Below are positions 41,510 through 52,623 of a stretch of 64,000 nucleotides of DNA, piece by piece. The notes below the pieces were generated by a model. It made no database searches, was not told the origin of the DNA, and saw only the letters and a program-made list of their open reading frames with translations. A program made the translations under genes and the position numbers. Each line of letters opens with the position of its first letter. Position 1 is the first letter of the stretch. Source of the DNA: Ostrinia nubilalis (Eukaryota; Arthropoda; Insecta; Lepidoptera; Crambidae); assembly GCF_963855985.1 (NCBI RefSeq), contig NW_026973566.1, positions 1,550,001-1,614,000 of the forward strand. Reading direction: 5' to 3'.

Positions 41510-44376
41510 CTTATCAAATCGTCACTAACTACTCGGACCTCCAAACTGCCAAATCTCGCCTTAACTTCTTCTATTTGAATGCACGTAGTATATGCTCGAA
41601 AGGGAAATTTGACGAACTGAAATGTCTCATCCGATCTATACCGACTACAATACACGTTATACTACTGACAGAGACATGGATTAAAAATGAAGAAGAAGCA
41701 CTAAGACTTCAGCTACAAAACTACACACATTATTACAGTTATAGAACTGACAGGATTGGCGGAGGTGTTTCAATATACGCACATAACGACCTCAATCATA
41801 GTCTGGATGAATCAATTTACTCGGGAGGTAATAACTATCTCTGGATAAAACTGAAAAAATACGCCCTTGACATTGGTGTCGTTTACTATCCAGGAGATAC
41901 AAATCTCAACACTTTCATTGACACTATTGATATACAACTACAGCAACGAAAAAGATCGCTAATTTTTGGAGATTTTAACATAGATTTGCTGGAAAGTAGT
42001 AGAAAAAGACGCTTATATAAAAACACTTTAAAAGAAGCTGGATACAAAATTCTCAACAAGATCCACAAAGATTTTTTTACAAGAGAAGCTGCAACAAAGA
42101 AGAAATCAATTCTAGATCACGTCAGTACAAATTTAAAAAATGAACTTTATCATTTTGCTTTGTGTGATTCCGCAATGTCTGATCATCGACAAATCTACCT
42201 TTCATTGAAGAAATACAAGCCACCTCCAATCAAGCGGATTGCCTACAAAGCTTTGGATTATGAACAACTGCATACATCGGTTAAAAAAATAGATTTAGAA
42301 AATACACATAATATGAATTTTAAGCAACTAGAAGAAACAATTAAGATAAATATAGAAAGAAGTAAAATAACCAAGTTTAAGAAGCAGAACCCACCACTAA
42401 AAGATTGGATCAACAGAGATATCCTTAATGCTATTAACCAAAGGAATGAACTATGGATTGAATATAAAAAAGACCCGAATAATACTACGTTAGAAAACAC
42501 ATATACAAGAGTAAAAGAGGAAGTGGCTAATAAGATCAAAATGACCAAAGATGCTTATTATTATGGCAAATTCCGTGATTGCAAAAACAACCCCAAGAAG
42601 ACTTGGAGTCTCATAAATAATCTATCTAATCTTAAAATGAAAAGCAGCTGTGCTCCTCCAAAATTAGTAACATCAACTAATATATCATCTGACCCCGAAG
42701 GTATTTGTAATATATTTAACCAATATTTTTCCACTATCGGATCTGTTCTGGCCAACAAAATCACACTACATTCTAATAACACACATCAAACCAATCTATC
42801 ACAGAACACACTGAACAACACATCAGGACTTATGTCGTTGAAACCATGTACTGCTGACGAAGTTTCAAGGATCATTGATGGCCTTGACCCTAACTGTAGC
42901 ACTGGTCTGGATGGTATCAGTTCCAAAGCTATTAAATGTATCAAGGGCTTAATAATCGATAGATTAACCGAATGTTTGAACGTTTTATTAGCTGAGGGAC
43001 ACTTTCCAGACTCATTAAAACTAGCCAAAGTGACTCCGGTGTACAAATCAGGAACAAAAACCGATCCAGGAAACTATCGTCCAATTTCTGTCTTACCCAT
43101 ACTATCAAAAATTCTAGAAAAGATTTTATACGAACGCTTAGAGTCATATCTACAGTCCATAGAATTCATTAGTGATCGCCAATTTGGCTTTCGACCTAAA
43201 AGTAACACCTTGGCTGCAACACTTGATCTTATTACTAAAATCAGGCAAAATATTGATCGTAAGAATATCGTTCTGGGTATATTTATAGATCTTCAAAAGG
43301 CGTTCGATACCGTGAGCCATGAACTCCTACTTAGAAAGCTTGCAGTGATAGGGATCGGTGGCAACGCACTCAAAATGTTCACCTCCTACCTGAATGACCG
43401 GCTACAAATTGTTAAAATCGGCGATAGCCAGAGCAGAACTCTTCCAATTCATTATGGGGTTCCACAGGGATCCGTACTAGGCCCCCTGCTATTTTTAATC
43501 TACATAAATAGTATAGATAAAATTGGACTACACGGTCATATTACCTTATACGCTGATGACACCTGTTTGTTCTATTTTGGGCCATCCATGAATAATCTAA
43601 TCTCACATGCCCAACATGATCTTGACACTCTCACAACCTGGTTGCAACAAAATCTATTAACAATTAATGCATCTAAAACTTCATACATTATTTTTAAAGC
43701 GAAGAATAAGCACATACCACCATTCAACCCATTGACAATCTTCACTACATCATTACAAGAAAAAAAACACGAAAAATATTTAGGTCTTTATTTAGATAGC
43801 CACTTAACATGGAACGTTCATATTGACCATATTAAGAAAAAAATTTCCGCATTAATGGCTTCTTTACGCCCCATAGTACGATGCATACCCCGCAAATCAA
43901 GATACAATATATACAACTCACTTGTAAAATCCCACCTAATATACCTTGTTGAAATCTGGGGTAGTGCTTCAAAAACAAAAATATCCGAACTCCAAGTCTT
44001 ACAAAATAAAATCATTAAATTATTATTTCATTATCCGTACCTCACATCCACTTCCAAGATTTATAGCGAAACACAAATTATGAACATTAAAAAATTATTT
44101 ATGTATTATACCTGCCTGCTCATACGCAACGTATTGAATAAAACCATCCATACGTCGCTCACTCTGATGACGCGGTCTGAACAGGTTCCGAAGCGCACGC
44201 GCCGTCGCGCTAGCTATTTGGTTCTACCCAAGATACGCACAAATTACGGCAAGCGAATGCTTAACTTTGAGGGAGCACAGTTGTTTAATAAACTACCCGC
44301 ATCAATAAAAGGCATTGACTCCCTAAATATTTTTAAAAAGAAACTTGCCCTACATATTCGTGACGTTGTAGAATGA
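41506..44376 (+). CDS. CR1-like LINE ORF2: endonuclease-reverse transcriptase
   Basis: 956 codons from a TTG at 41506. The frame is open from 41458, and no ATG lies near the start, so expression by frameshift from ORF1 or a non-AUG start is likely. Endonuclease: FFYLNARSICSKGKFDEL, LLTETWI, GGVSIYAH, IFGDFNIDLL and MSDHRQIY. Reverse transcriptase: YRPISVLPILSKILEKI, QFGFRPKSNT, the catalytic GIFIDLQKAFDTV, GVPQGSVLGPLLFLIYIN and LYADDTCLFYF. The C-terminus ends NIFKKKLALHIRDVVE. There are no stops. The N-terminus is not well defined. Confidence 0.85.
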   Translation: MTYQIVTNYSDLQTAKSRLNFFYLNARSICSKGKFDELKCLIRSIPTTIHVILLTETWIKNEEEALRLQLQNYTHYYSYRTDRIGGGVSIYAHNDLNHSLDESIYSGGNNYLWIKLKKYALDIGVVYYPGDTNLNTFIDTIDIQLQQRKRSLIFGDFNIDLLESSRKRRLYKNTLKEAGYKILNKIHKDFFTREAATKKKSILDHVSTNLKNELYHFALCDSAMSDHRQIYLSLKKYKPPPIKRIAYKALDYEQLHTSVKKIDLENTHNMNFKQLEETIKINIERSKITKFKKQNPPLKDWINRDILNAINQRNELWIEYKKDPNNTTLENTYTRVKEEVANKIKMTKDAYYYGKFRDCKNNPKKTWSLINNLSNLKMKSSCAPPKLVTSTNISSDPEGICNIFNQYFSTIGSVLANKITLHSNNTHQTNLSQNTLNNTSGLMSLKPCTADEVSRIIDGLDPNCSTGLDGISSKAIKCIKGLIIDRLTECLNVLLAEGHFPDSLKLAKVTPVYKSGTKTDPGNYRPISVLPILSKILEKILYERLESYLQSIEFISDRQFGFRPKSNTLAATLDLITKIRQNIDRKNIVLGIFIDLQKAFDTVSHELLLRKLAVIGIGGNALKMFTSYLNDRLQIVKIGDSQSRTLPIHYGVPQGSVLGPLLFLIYINSIDKIGLHGHITLYADDTCLFYFGPSMNNLISHAQHDLDTLTTWLQQNLLTINASKTSYIIFKAKNKHIPPFNPLTIFTTSLQEKKHEKYLGLYLDSHLTWNVHIDHIKKKISALMASLRPIVRCIPRKSRYNIYNSLVKSHLIYLVEIWGSASKTKISELQVLQNKIIKLLFHYPYLTSTSKIYSETQIMNIKKLFMYYTCLLIRNVLNKTIHTSLTLMTRSEQVPKRTRRRASYLVLPKIRTNYGKRMLNFEGAQLFNKLPASIKGIDSLNIFKKKLALHIRDVVE

Positions 44377-44628
44377 GCCTTACTTATTAAATTTAATGTC
44401 TAAAACTAATATTTACAATTTAGAAAATTATATTTAATTTTGTTTTGAACCTATATTATACTGATTTACTTTTTATCGCCAATCAGATGGTATAATTTGC
44501 TAAAGCCAATGCTTTTTATAAAACATATCGGTGCGAACGATTCAAATGTAAATTATACTTAGTTTAATTTTGTTCTCAAGTAAGTGACAATTATGTTTTT
44601 ATTGAGAAATAAAGAATCTTTAAACCTT
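44377..44628 (+). other. 3' untranslated region of the CR1-like LINE
   Basis: AT-rich. It ends at AATAAAGAATCTTTAAACC next to the ATGTTCAG duplication. No other feature. Confidence 0.7.
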
Positions 44629-44871
44629 ATGTTCAGTATTTCATTATCTGGGTTAGACTTACACTTAAGATGCATGCGGTCTCGATTTCGTATGCAACGA
44701 ACGAGTCCCGGAGTCATCCATGGCTTAAAGCATTGGTATTTCTTAGGGACCGTGACCTTGGTTGTATGCTTCTTAAGGCAAGTGGAGAGAATATTTACTA
44801 ATTGGTCGGCAGCAAAATTTGCATTTTTGGATTTTAGAATGGCATCAAAGTTAGAGTTTTTAACATCATTT
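44629..44871 (-). pseudogene. old LINE: linker segment between endonuclease and RT
   Basis: The minus strand reads DVKNSNFDAILKSKNANF, then QLVNILSTCLKKHTTKV, FKPWMTPGLVRCIRNRDRM and NPDNEILNI. The KPWxTxGLxxxIRxRD block is typical of LINE ORF2 linkers. It joins upstream at 54340 (EALLN) and downstream at 41271 (TYKRY) once inserts are removed. Confidence 0.85.
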
Positions 44872-44905
44872 GGACGCCAATAAGCAATACCATGTTAACC
44901 CACAA
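44872..44905 (+). repeat. left TIR of the large DNA transposon
   Basis: 34 bases, inverted match to 54303-54336 with one difference (A/C at position 12). A TTAA inside it at 44895 could be mistaken for a piggyBac site. Confidence 0.9.
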
Positions 44906-45912
44906 GTCGGCCATTTTGAGAAAATCGATGTTAAAGTTTCAGATAACACATTGCCCCCCAAATTTAAACGGTTAGTGATAAGGACATATTAATTGTTACC
45001 CACTGCTTTCTAATATTGATTGCTCTCATTGGAAATAGTTAAATTACGCAATATCAAGTAATAATGCAATTATTTAACTGTTTTGCTATTGCGAAATCCG
45101 GAATCACACTAAATTTGAGTCGAAATAGTGTCAAGAAGCTTGAAACGTTTTTGAAAAACTCCTAAACCAGGGTACTATTTGTTCTACGTAATGTCAAGAG
45201 ACATAACACTGTGTTGCTTAATTAGTTAGACACCGTAATAAAATAAGCTAAAAAGTCAAACATCAAACTAAGGCACATAGTTTTATTTTTTGGCACATTA
45301 TAAGTAGGTCCTCGTTGTTTGTGATACGTGGACAATTAGACATATCAAAAATCAGCAGTCTTAAAAAACATCCCCATATAAAAATATGACAGTACTCAAG
45401 TAAGAAAGTAGGTACCTAACAAAAAATATTCATAACCTTCTTTAAGTATGTATGTATGTACCTTCTAAGGTAGGCTAGGCACTTATTGCAGATCAGTCTT
45501 AAAAGTTTAACGACATTGGTCTTCTATGGAATAAATCTATTACAAACACAACAAAAACGACTTAAAACATTACCTTTTAGCTAAAATAGATGTTAGTATC
45601 AAAAATACAGTCTTAATATAGCCTATACCTAGACTATAACACAATTAAACAATGTACCTAAACAACATGGCATACAAAATGAGATCACTCTTACGTTAAA
45701 ACCGTCAAAAAATTAACAAGGCTTACGATAACAACAAAAACGAGATTCCTACACCTACTTCCTAAGTAGGTATCTAAAAATGTTGGATAGACATTTCCGT
45801 GACATTAATCTTAAAACAAAAGCTAACAACAACCCTAATCGCAGGTGGGCATCTGTAACTTATTAGAAAACAGCATAGGATAATAAATAGAAGCGCCAAA
45901 GTAACTTCAATA
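44906..45912 (-). other. 3' flank of the transposon gene
   Basis: About 1 kb of AT-rich non-coding sequence between the left TIR and the stop codon, with several AATAAA-like words on the minus strand. No gene seen. Confidence 0.5.
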
Positions 45913-48777
45913 TTATTCAGATACATCATCCAAATCAACGTCAAAATCTATATTGATACCAAATCCGTCAACATCATCTTCGAAATCAGCACTGTTCGCA
46001 TTTTTCAAGAAATTGTAAAATGTCTTAGCATCCTGTGGTACTAATTTCAGAATTTCTTTCAAATCCTTGATTTTTGCGCTGGACAATTCACGACCTTCAG
46101 GATAAAGAACTGGTAGATCCGTCTGAAAGTCGATATTTAATTTTGTTTTACGACCCTTTGTCCCTTTGGAAATGTCGGTGATTTTAGGCTCAGCATCCGC
46201 TAAATTCTCATTCATATAAATTTTTGCAGGTTCTTCTTTCCGCATGATAATTTCACAAGTTGCTAACCATGAAATCTTCTGCGTGTTAATATCTGTTTTA
46301 CGATTGGTTATACTGTCTTGAATTGGCGAAATAGAAAAGAAGTCTTCTTTGGTCATCCTTGTAACAGTAAATTTATTTTTACGCCTACATGACTCCATGA
46401 CCTCAATATAGTCATCAGCAGTGTTCAAACGGTTATGAGTCTTCAAGGCACATTCAACATCCCCAAATTCTGAATCGTTAGGTAGGTAGGTATGACCAGG
46501 CTGTAAGAATCTCAATGTTATTTTCTTCAATGTACTATGTCTTTGTAAAATATATTTCAGCATGAGAACTAGTTTTATACTTCTGTTTTGACCCCCGCAT
46601 GAGTCAGCCCAGAGGATCAAATGGGTCGTTCCAATTTTTAAATAATCTTCAATATATCTCTTGAGGCACGAGCCCACTTCCTGAGTGCCTCGGCCAGACT
46701 CATACTCAACCCAGACATAAAAATAGCCTTTTCCGGAGCTACCACTATGTATTCCAAGATTGTGGAGATTCAACTGACGTTTGTAATAAACAATACTCGT
46801 GGGAACTTTCGGCAAGCAGTGTGTCTTTTCTAAATCAAAAGTGAGCGTTTCAATTTCTGGGTTTGTTTTCGCTGATTCCAAATCCTGTTTCATTTGATTC
46901 CTCAAGTTGTAAGCTCTGTCCAAGTGTTCTTTGTGCTCTTGTTCTGCAGTTGAAGCTTCTGTACTTGTTGAAGCTTGTGAGCTTTTCAAAGCTTTGTAGC
47001 GATCGCATCGGTAACAAGTATCTTTCTGATTCTTTTTAAAACAAAGATTGAAATCTTCGTGGAAAACTTTGCTAAATTTAGACAAACTAACACCACTTGG
47101 ATGTTTTTCTTTGTAGAGATCATACAGTTTTGCAATGTTGAGATTAGGTGCCAAGTACTTTGCAGTTGTGCTATTTCTCGAGTAGTGTGAAACGTATCTC
47201 GGAAAACTGTTGATAAAGGCTTTAATTTCAGCAAGTTTCTCAGGAGATGTAGCATTCTTTCCACCTGATTTTTGGCCTCTTTGATCATTGACAGGTTCCT
47301 GGTTTTTAAATTTTTTCAGTGCAAAATCAATTCTTGTTTGGCTTATTCCAAAAGTATTAAGAAAGGTCTTTTTACACACAGTTTTTCCATTGACACGATA
47401 ATATCTTGTAAAGCTTCGTTTTGAATTAGCAGTATAACTTCTTTTAGTTTCCGTTTCTGTAACACATCCTTGTAAGATTGCACACCTAGCACCATAGTTT
47501 CCACACATCCAAAATATGTCAAATTCTTTCTTGCGTTCTTCTGCTGTCACTTTATCTGTGCATTTTTTTGGACACTTACAATCAAAAGAATCACCAGAAA
47601 ATATTTTTCTAGTCACTTCTTTTCCCTTCACGCTTATGTAGTCTTCGTTACAGTTAGTCTTTTTTTTACGAATATCTCTGTTTTGTTCAGGGTATTTCCT
47701 TTTTCTTCCTCGTTTTGGTCTACCTTGGTTTTGCTCATCATTAGCGTCATTACTTGAAATAGGTATATAGTCCGGATCGCTGCACTCATGTCGTTCACAT
47801 GCTGGAGGTAAGTTATTAATTGGCTCATGACTAGTAGATGATGTTTCTCCAATGATTGGTGATGCTTCTCTTGTGACTGACAAATCAGAAGAATGTGTAA
47901 TTCTTGGAGATGGAGCACTGAATTGGGGCGTATCAGAGGCTTGGGTAGTTATTAGAGTTGAAGCTATGCTAGTCTGAGGCAAACCCGATGATTGTTGGCT
48001 GCTTGGATTTTGGGGCGATGAAATAATATTCTGGAGCACGTTTGTAGATTGAATATTTTCAGGAGACGTGTTACATTGAATTATTTCAGGTTGTGTTATG
48101 GTTGTAGCAGATTCAAAGGGTGATAGTCCGATTCGTGGCGATAGATTGTTCTTTCCGAACATATCTTCGCATTGTTCCATGTAAGGAATTCTAGCGTTTG
48201 CTTCAAGCAAAATATCGGATGGTGATACGTTAGCATCTTCAATAGAATTTACATTCACAGTAAGATCCCTGTGATGATCGTAATACGGTACGCTGGCTGT
48301 TATGGAATTAACTGCATCTAACAACTCTTTGTCATCTATTGGTAGAATTATGTCCATTGTTTTGGTTGCAGAATTAAGGTTATCAATTGGCTCATGACTA
48401 GTAGATGATGTTTGTCCAATGATTGGTGATGCTTCTCTTGTGATTGACAAATCAGATGAATGTGTAATTCTTGGAGATGGAGCACTGAATTGGGGCGTAT
48501 CAGAGGCTTGGGTAGTTATTAGAGTTGAAGCTGTGCTAGTCTGAGGCAAACCCGATGATTGTTGGCTGCTTGGATTTTGGGGCGATGAAATAATATTCTG
48601 GAGCACGTGTGTAGATTGAATATTCTCAGGAGGCATGTTATTTTGAATTATTTCAGGTTGTGTTGTGGTTGTAGCAGATTCAACGGGTGATTGTGCGATT
48701 CGTGGCGATAGATTGTTCTTTCCGAACATATCTTCGCATTGTTCCATGGAAGGAGTTCTAGCGTTTTCTTCAAGCAA
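45913..48777 (-). CDS. DUF7869-like putative transposase, main exon
   Basis: 954 residues open. Residues 2-325 are nearly two copies of a ~189-residue low-complexity repeat (ARTPSMEQCEDMFGKNNLS, SSQQSSGLPQTS, SAPSPRITHSSD, DDKELLDAVNSITASVPY). A basic stretch RPKRGRKRKY (353-362) may be a nuclear signal. Cysteine-rich region FDCKCPKKC (398-406) ... FWMCGNYGARC; a CYRC pair at 588-591. The catalytic-like domain has LTFDLEKTHC (D648), HLILWADSCGGQNRS (D725) and GHTYLPNDSEFGDVE (D768, D773 or E775), suggesting an RNase H-type DDD/E fold as in DUF7869 proteins. It lies within the TIRs on the minus strand. The true N-terminus lies across the LTR insertion. Confidence 0.8.
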   Translation of the reverse strand: MLEENARTPSMEQCEDMFGKNNLSPRIAQSPVESATTTTQPEIIQNNMPPENIQSTHVLQNIISSPQNPSSQQSSGLPQTSTASTLITTQASDTPQFSAPSPRITHSSDLSITREASPIIGQTSSTSHEPIDNLNSATKTMDIILPIDDKELLDAVNSITASVPYYDHHRDLTVNVNSIEDANVSPSDILLEANARIPYMEQCEDMFGKNNLSPRIGLSPFESATTITQPEIIQCNTSPENIQSTNVLQNIISSPQNPSSQQSSGLPQTSIASTLITTQASDTPQFSAPSPRITHSSDLSVTREASPIIGETSSTSHEPINNLPPACERHECSDPDYIPISSNDANDEQNQGRPKRGRKRKYPEQNRDIRKKKTNCNEDYISVKGKEVTRKIFSGDSFDCKCPKKCTDKVTAEERKKEFDIFWMCGNYGARCAILQGCVTETETKRSYTANSKRSFTRYYRVNGKTVCKKTFLNTFGISQTRIDFALKKFKNQEPVNDQRGQKSGGKNATSPEKLAEIKAFINSFPRYVSHYSRNSTTAKYLAPNLNIAKLYDLYKEKHPSGVSLSKFSKVFHEDFNLCFKKNQKDTCYRCDRYKALKSSQASTSTEASTAEQEHKEHLDRAYNLRNQMKQDLESAKTNPEIETLTFDLEKTHCLPKVPTSIVYYKRQLNLHNLGIHSGSSGKGYFYVWVEYESGRGTQEVGSCLKRYIEDYLKIGTTHLILWADSCGGQNRSIKLVLMLKYILQRHSTLKKITLRFLQPGHTYLPNDSEFGDVECALKTHNRLNTADDYIEVMESCRRKNKFTVTRMTKEDFFSISPIQDSITNRKTDINTQKISWLATCEIIMRKEEPAKIYMNENLADAEPKITDISKGTKGRKTKLNIDFQTDLPVLYPEGRELSSAKIKDLKEILKLVPQDAKTFYNFLKNANSADFEDDVDGFGINIDFDVDLDDVSE

Positions 48778-48803
48778 AATATCGGATGGTAATACGTTAG
48801 CAT

Positions 48804-50219
48804 TGTAACGGTTAGCGTTACCGCTGACCTTTATCTTAGAACTAAATTCTAATTTAATTACTATTATCTACCTAAATAAATATACTTAAATAATAAAATA
48901 TCTAAATCTACGTAAACTACCTAACTAAATAACTTAATTAAATAATTCATATTGTTCTACACTAATAAAATAAATAAAATAATAAATCTACAAGCAAACC
49001 CGCGCGAAACAAGTCGTTCGAGATTTCTTTTGTTCTCTGTCGAGCGGGCGGACTGTTTTTTATGTATGCGCAAGCGACGCGCCTACGGCCGCGATGCTCC
49101 CGCCGCGTCTCCTAGTCCGAGCCAGAGCGTTAATGAGCACGGACGTATCGCTGTCCGTCACCGCCGGACCCGCGATGTACGTAACCTTATAAAACTACAA
49201 ATATGTAATCGCGTACTGGTGAACCCCGCTACCGGGTGAGTGTTGCAAAAGTATTTTTAATGCCTAGATTTTATACTTGTGCTAACTGTAAGTACCTAGC
49301 CGCCATTTTGTTCTTCAGGTGTGCAATCCATGTGCTCGGTGTCATTTCATATAAAATTCCTATTTCTATATCTTCTTAATATTATTATTTTACAACTTAC
49401 TACATGATTAAATAAATAAACTAAATATTTTATGAAATGACATCGACACGTCATGACCTTTACATGACCTTGTCGTACTGTAACGACACTCAATCCAAAT
49501 TCTATTTAAATTGAACTATTCTAATCTTATTCTACTGTTCTAATTATTCTAAATTATTGCCTACCTATATTGTTTTACAAATTAATTGCCTACATAGATG
49601 ATATGCTAAATTATTGTCTACCTACATAATTTAATATTTTTGCCTACTTCACTTTGCAATCACTTTCTCTGCACCTACTGTAATTCTGTTTGACTGCCAC
49701 ATCATTACATCACCATTTATTACCAAAATCATTCCATCTGCTTCGCTAGTATTTTGATGTCGCAGTCAAACGGTTAAGCTGGCAACTGCTTAAATATGCC
49801 GTTTGATTCGCAGGGTTCATCCTCACCTTCATCTTCACTACAACTACCTGCCATGCATGGCCAGCGGCTCCTCAACCCGGCGGAGCTGCCTGCCGTGTCG
49901 GACGGCCCGTGCGCACATTCTAAGTGGCCCTACACCACAGTGCGTACGGCCCTAACCGTCTGGCGCGTCGACGACTCTGCGGGCCTACCATCAAGAAGAA
50001 CCAACCCACATCACCATCAATACTAGCGAGGACAGTGGTTTGAATATACTACCACCGGTGACGAATCTCGTGCGATACGATAGTTTGCTCGTAACTCACA
50101 CCCTTAAGGTCTCTTGCTCTAAATTATAATAAATGACTTGTTAACTTAAATCATCTTTTATTTCTCTAACTAAATCTAAATTCTATTATGTCACGGCTCC
50201 TAAAGCTATAAACGTGACA
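48804..50219 (+). repeat. 5' LTR (1416 bp)
   Basis: Starts TGTAACGGTTAGCG, ends AACGTGACA. Followed by the primer-binding site. ORFs inside (for example MPFDSQGSSSPSSS at 49796) occur in both LTRs and are not convincing genes. Confidence 0.9.
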
Positions 50220-50220
50220 T

Positions 50221-50235
50221 TGGCGCCCATACCGG
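50221..50235 (+). promoter_or_regulatory. primer-binding site
   Basis: TGGCGCCCATACCGG, one base after the 5' LTR. Its TGG start fits pairing with a tRNA CCA end. The primer tRNA is not identified. Confidence 0.7.
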
Positions 50236-51189
50236 TCTATTCTATCGCACTTGAGACGTTACCAGTGAGTTTTACTTGTAATAAATGGTTATTCTTGGTG
50301 TTGGCATTCAAATAACTTAGTTATAAGATTATAGTAACTAATATTGTAATCTCTGTGTGGTAGTACTAAACTTGTAATTTTTGTGGAGAATAGCTACACT
50401 ATTCTACCTACTATAATTTTCTTAAAGATAAAATGTATCTACCTACATTTTATAATATTAACTAAATTCTACCTACCTTTGGTAATATTATTTAACTTTT
50501 AATCACTACCTACCACACATAGATTTTGTTAAACTAAATTGTAATGCTTATTGTCTTATTGTGTAATTTGCAACACACACCCGCGTGCCTACCTAGTATT
50601 TTTTTATATTGCGTACTCGGTAATGCTAATCTAAAATATAAATTTAAGTTGTAACTTAAAACTTTAATTCTAAATAAACTATTAAATTAAACAATAAATT
50701 GTAAATACTACTAAAAATAAACAATTTATTAGACCTACTCGTATCTTACCTACTGATATCTCTTAAACCTATCTTTGGAAATCTACCTTAATTATAAAGT
50801 CTAAAACTATTTTTAACTGTCTTGTCTGACGCACCATCTAAAATGGATTGCAAGGTACACTCTACTAAGTACCTCTTTGCATTGCTTAGGACTTAAGACA
50901 GGAAGTTGTTGGGTGCAGCAGTTGCTAAACAACTGCGCATACTTGTAATTAGCTGTAGTCTACCCTACAGATAATATTCCGACCTCTTCATTAAATAATG
51001 GTTATCTTATGACTTTCTCTAAATCTTAACTTAATAAATCTTGTGAGTATTATGAGATCTACTAAAAATCATATACTCTGTACGTCAGGTTGCAAGTAAA
51101 CAGACCTAAAATGTTTATTTTGTTAGTCAGACTCAAGATTAGCTAGTACAGTTGAGATAGCGGATTTTCCTTAGGTAAAATCCTACCGT
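50236..51189 (+). other. non-coding interior of the LTR element
   Basis: About 950 AT-rich bases with no ORF of note. It includes the packaging or leader region by position only. Confidence 0.6.
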
Positions 51190-51202
51190 AAAAAGGGGGA
51201 TA

Positions 51203-52623
51203 TGTAACGGTTAGCGTTACCGCTGACCTTTATTTTAGAACTAAATTCTAATTTAATTACTATTATCTACCTAAATAAATATACTTAAATAATAAAATAT
51301 CTAAATCTACGTAAACTACCTAACTAAATAACTTAATTAAATAATTCATATTGTTCTACACTAATAAAATAAATAAAATAATAAATCTACAAGCAAACCC
51401 GCGCGAAACAAGTCGTTCGAGATTTCTTTTGTTCTCTGTCGAGCGGGCGGACTGTTTTTTATGTATGCGCAAGCGACGCGCCTACGGCCGCGATGCTCCC
51501 GCCGCGTCTCCTAGCCTAGTCCGAGCCAGAGCGTTAATGAGCACGGACGTATCGCTGTCCGTCACCGCCGGACCCGCGATGTACGTAACCTTATAAAACT
51601 ACAAATATGTAATCGCGTACTGGTGAACCCCGCTACCGGGTGAGTGTTGCAAAAGTATTTTTAATGCCTAGATTTTATACTTGTGCTAACTGTAAGTACC
51701 TAGCCGCCATTTTGTTCTTCAGGTGTGCAATCCATGTGCTCGGTGTCATTTCATATAAAATTCCTATTTCTATATCTTCTTAATATTATTATTTTACAAC
51801 TTACTACATGATTAAATAAATAAACTAAATATTTTATGAAATGACATCGACACGTCATGACCTTTACATGACCTTGTCGTACTGTAACGACACTCAATCC
51901 AAATTCTATTTAAATTGAACTATTCTAATCTTATTCTACTGTTCTAATTATTCTAAATTATTGCCTACCTATATTGTTTTACAAATTAATTGCCTACATA
52001 GATGATATGCTAAATTATTGTCTACCTACATAATTTAATATTTTTGCCTACTTCACTTTGCAATCACTTTCTCTGCACCTACTGTAATTCTGTTTGACTG
52101 CCACATCATTACATCACCATTTATTACCAAAATCATTCCATCTGCTTCGCTAGTATTTTGATGTCGCAGTCAAACGGTTAAGCTGGCAACTGCTTAAATA
52201 TGCCGTTTGATTCGCAGGGTTCATCCTCACCTTCATCTTCACTACAACTACCTGCCATGCATGGCCAGCGGCTCCTCAACCCGGCGGAGCTGCCTGCCGT
52301 GTCGGACGGCCCGTGCGCACATTCTAAGTGGCCCTACACCACAGTGCGTACGGCCCTAACCGTCTGGCGCGTCGACGACTCTGCGGGCCTACCATCAAGA
52401 AGAACCAACCCACATCACCATCAATACTAGCGAGGACAGTGGTTTGAATATACTACCACCGGTGACGAATCTCGTGCGATACGATAGTTTGCTCGTAACT
52501 CACACCCTTAAGGTCTCTTGCTCTAAATTATAATAAATGACTTGTTAACTTAAATCATCTTTTATTTCTCTAACTAAATCTAAATTCTATTATGTCACGG
52601 CTCCTAAAGCTTTAAACGTGACA
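51203..52623 (+). repeat. 3' LTR (1421 bp)
   Basis: Preceded by the purine tract AAAAAGGGGGATA. Near-identical to 48804-50219, with an extra CCTAG near 51512. GCAT follows at 52624. Confidence 0.9.

Larger units (their letters stand above)
41280..44628 (+). mobile_element. 5'-truncated CR1-like LINE inserted in the old LINE
   Basis: Flanked by an 8-bp direct repeat ATGTTCAG (41272-41279 and 44629-44636). It contains the last ~75 codons of ORF1 and a complete ORF2. The 3' untranslated region is about 250 bases and ends AATAAAGAATCTTTAAACC without poly-A, which fits CR1-type tails. Its coding parts have no stops, so it is younger than the LINE it interrupts. Confidence 0.85.
48804..52623 (+). 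mobile_element. young non-coding LTR retrotransposon inside the transposase gene
   Basis: LTRs of 1416 and 1421 bp, TG...CA, enclose only 983 bases. A primer-binding-like TGGCGCCCATACCGG starts at 50221 and a polypurine tract AAAAAGGGGGA lies at 51190-51200. Target duplication GCAT (48800-48803 and 52624-52627). I saw only two substitutions and one 5-bp indel (CCTAG at about 51512) between LTRs, so it is very recent. No gag or pol. The gene's own internal repeat at about 48226-48245 (ATACGTTAGCATCTTCAATA) shows the unoccupied site. Confidence 0.9.

Noticed and set aside
49796..52430. 76-codon ORF MPFDSQGSSSPSSS present twice
   Set aside because: It lies in both copies of the LTR and is duplicated only because the LTR is. 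No motif or evidence of coding.
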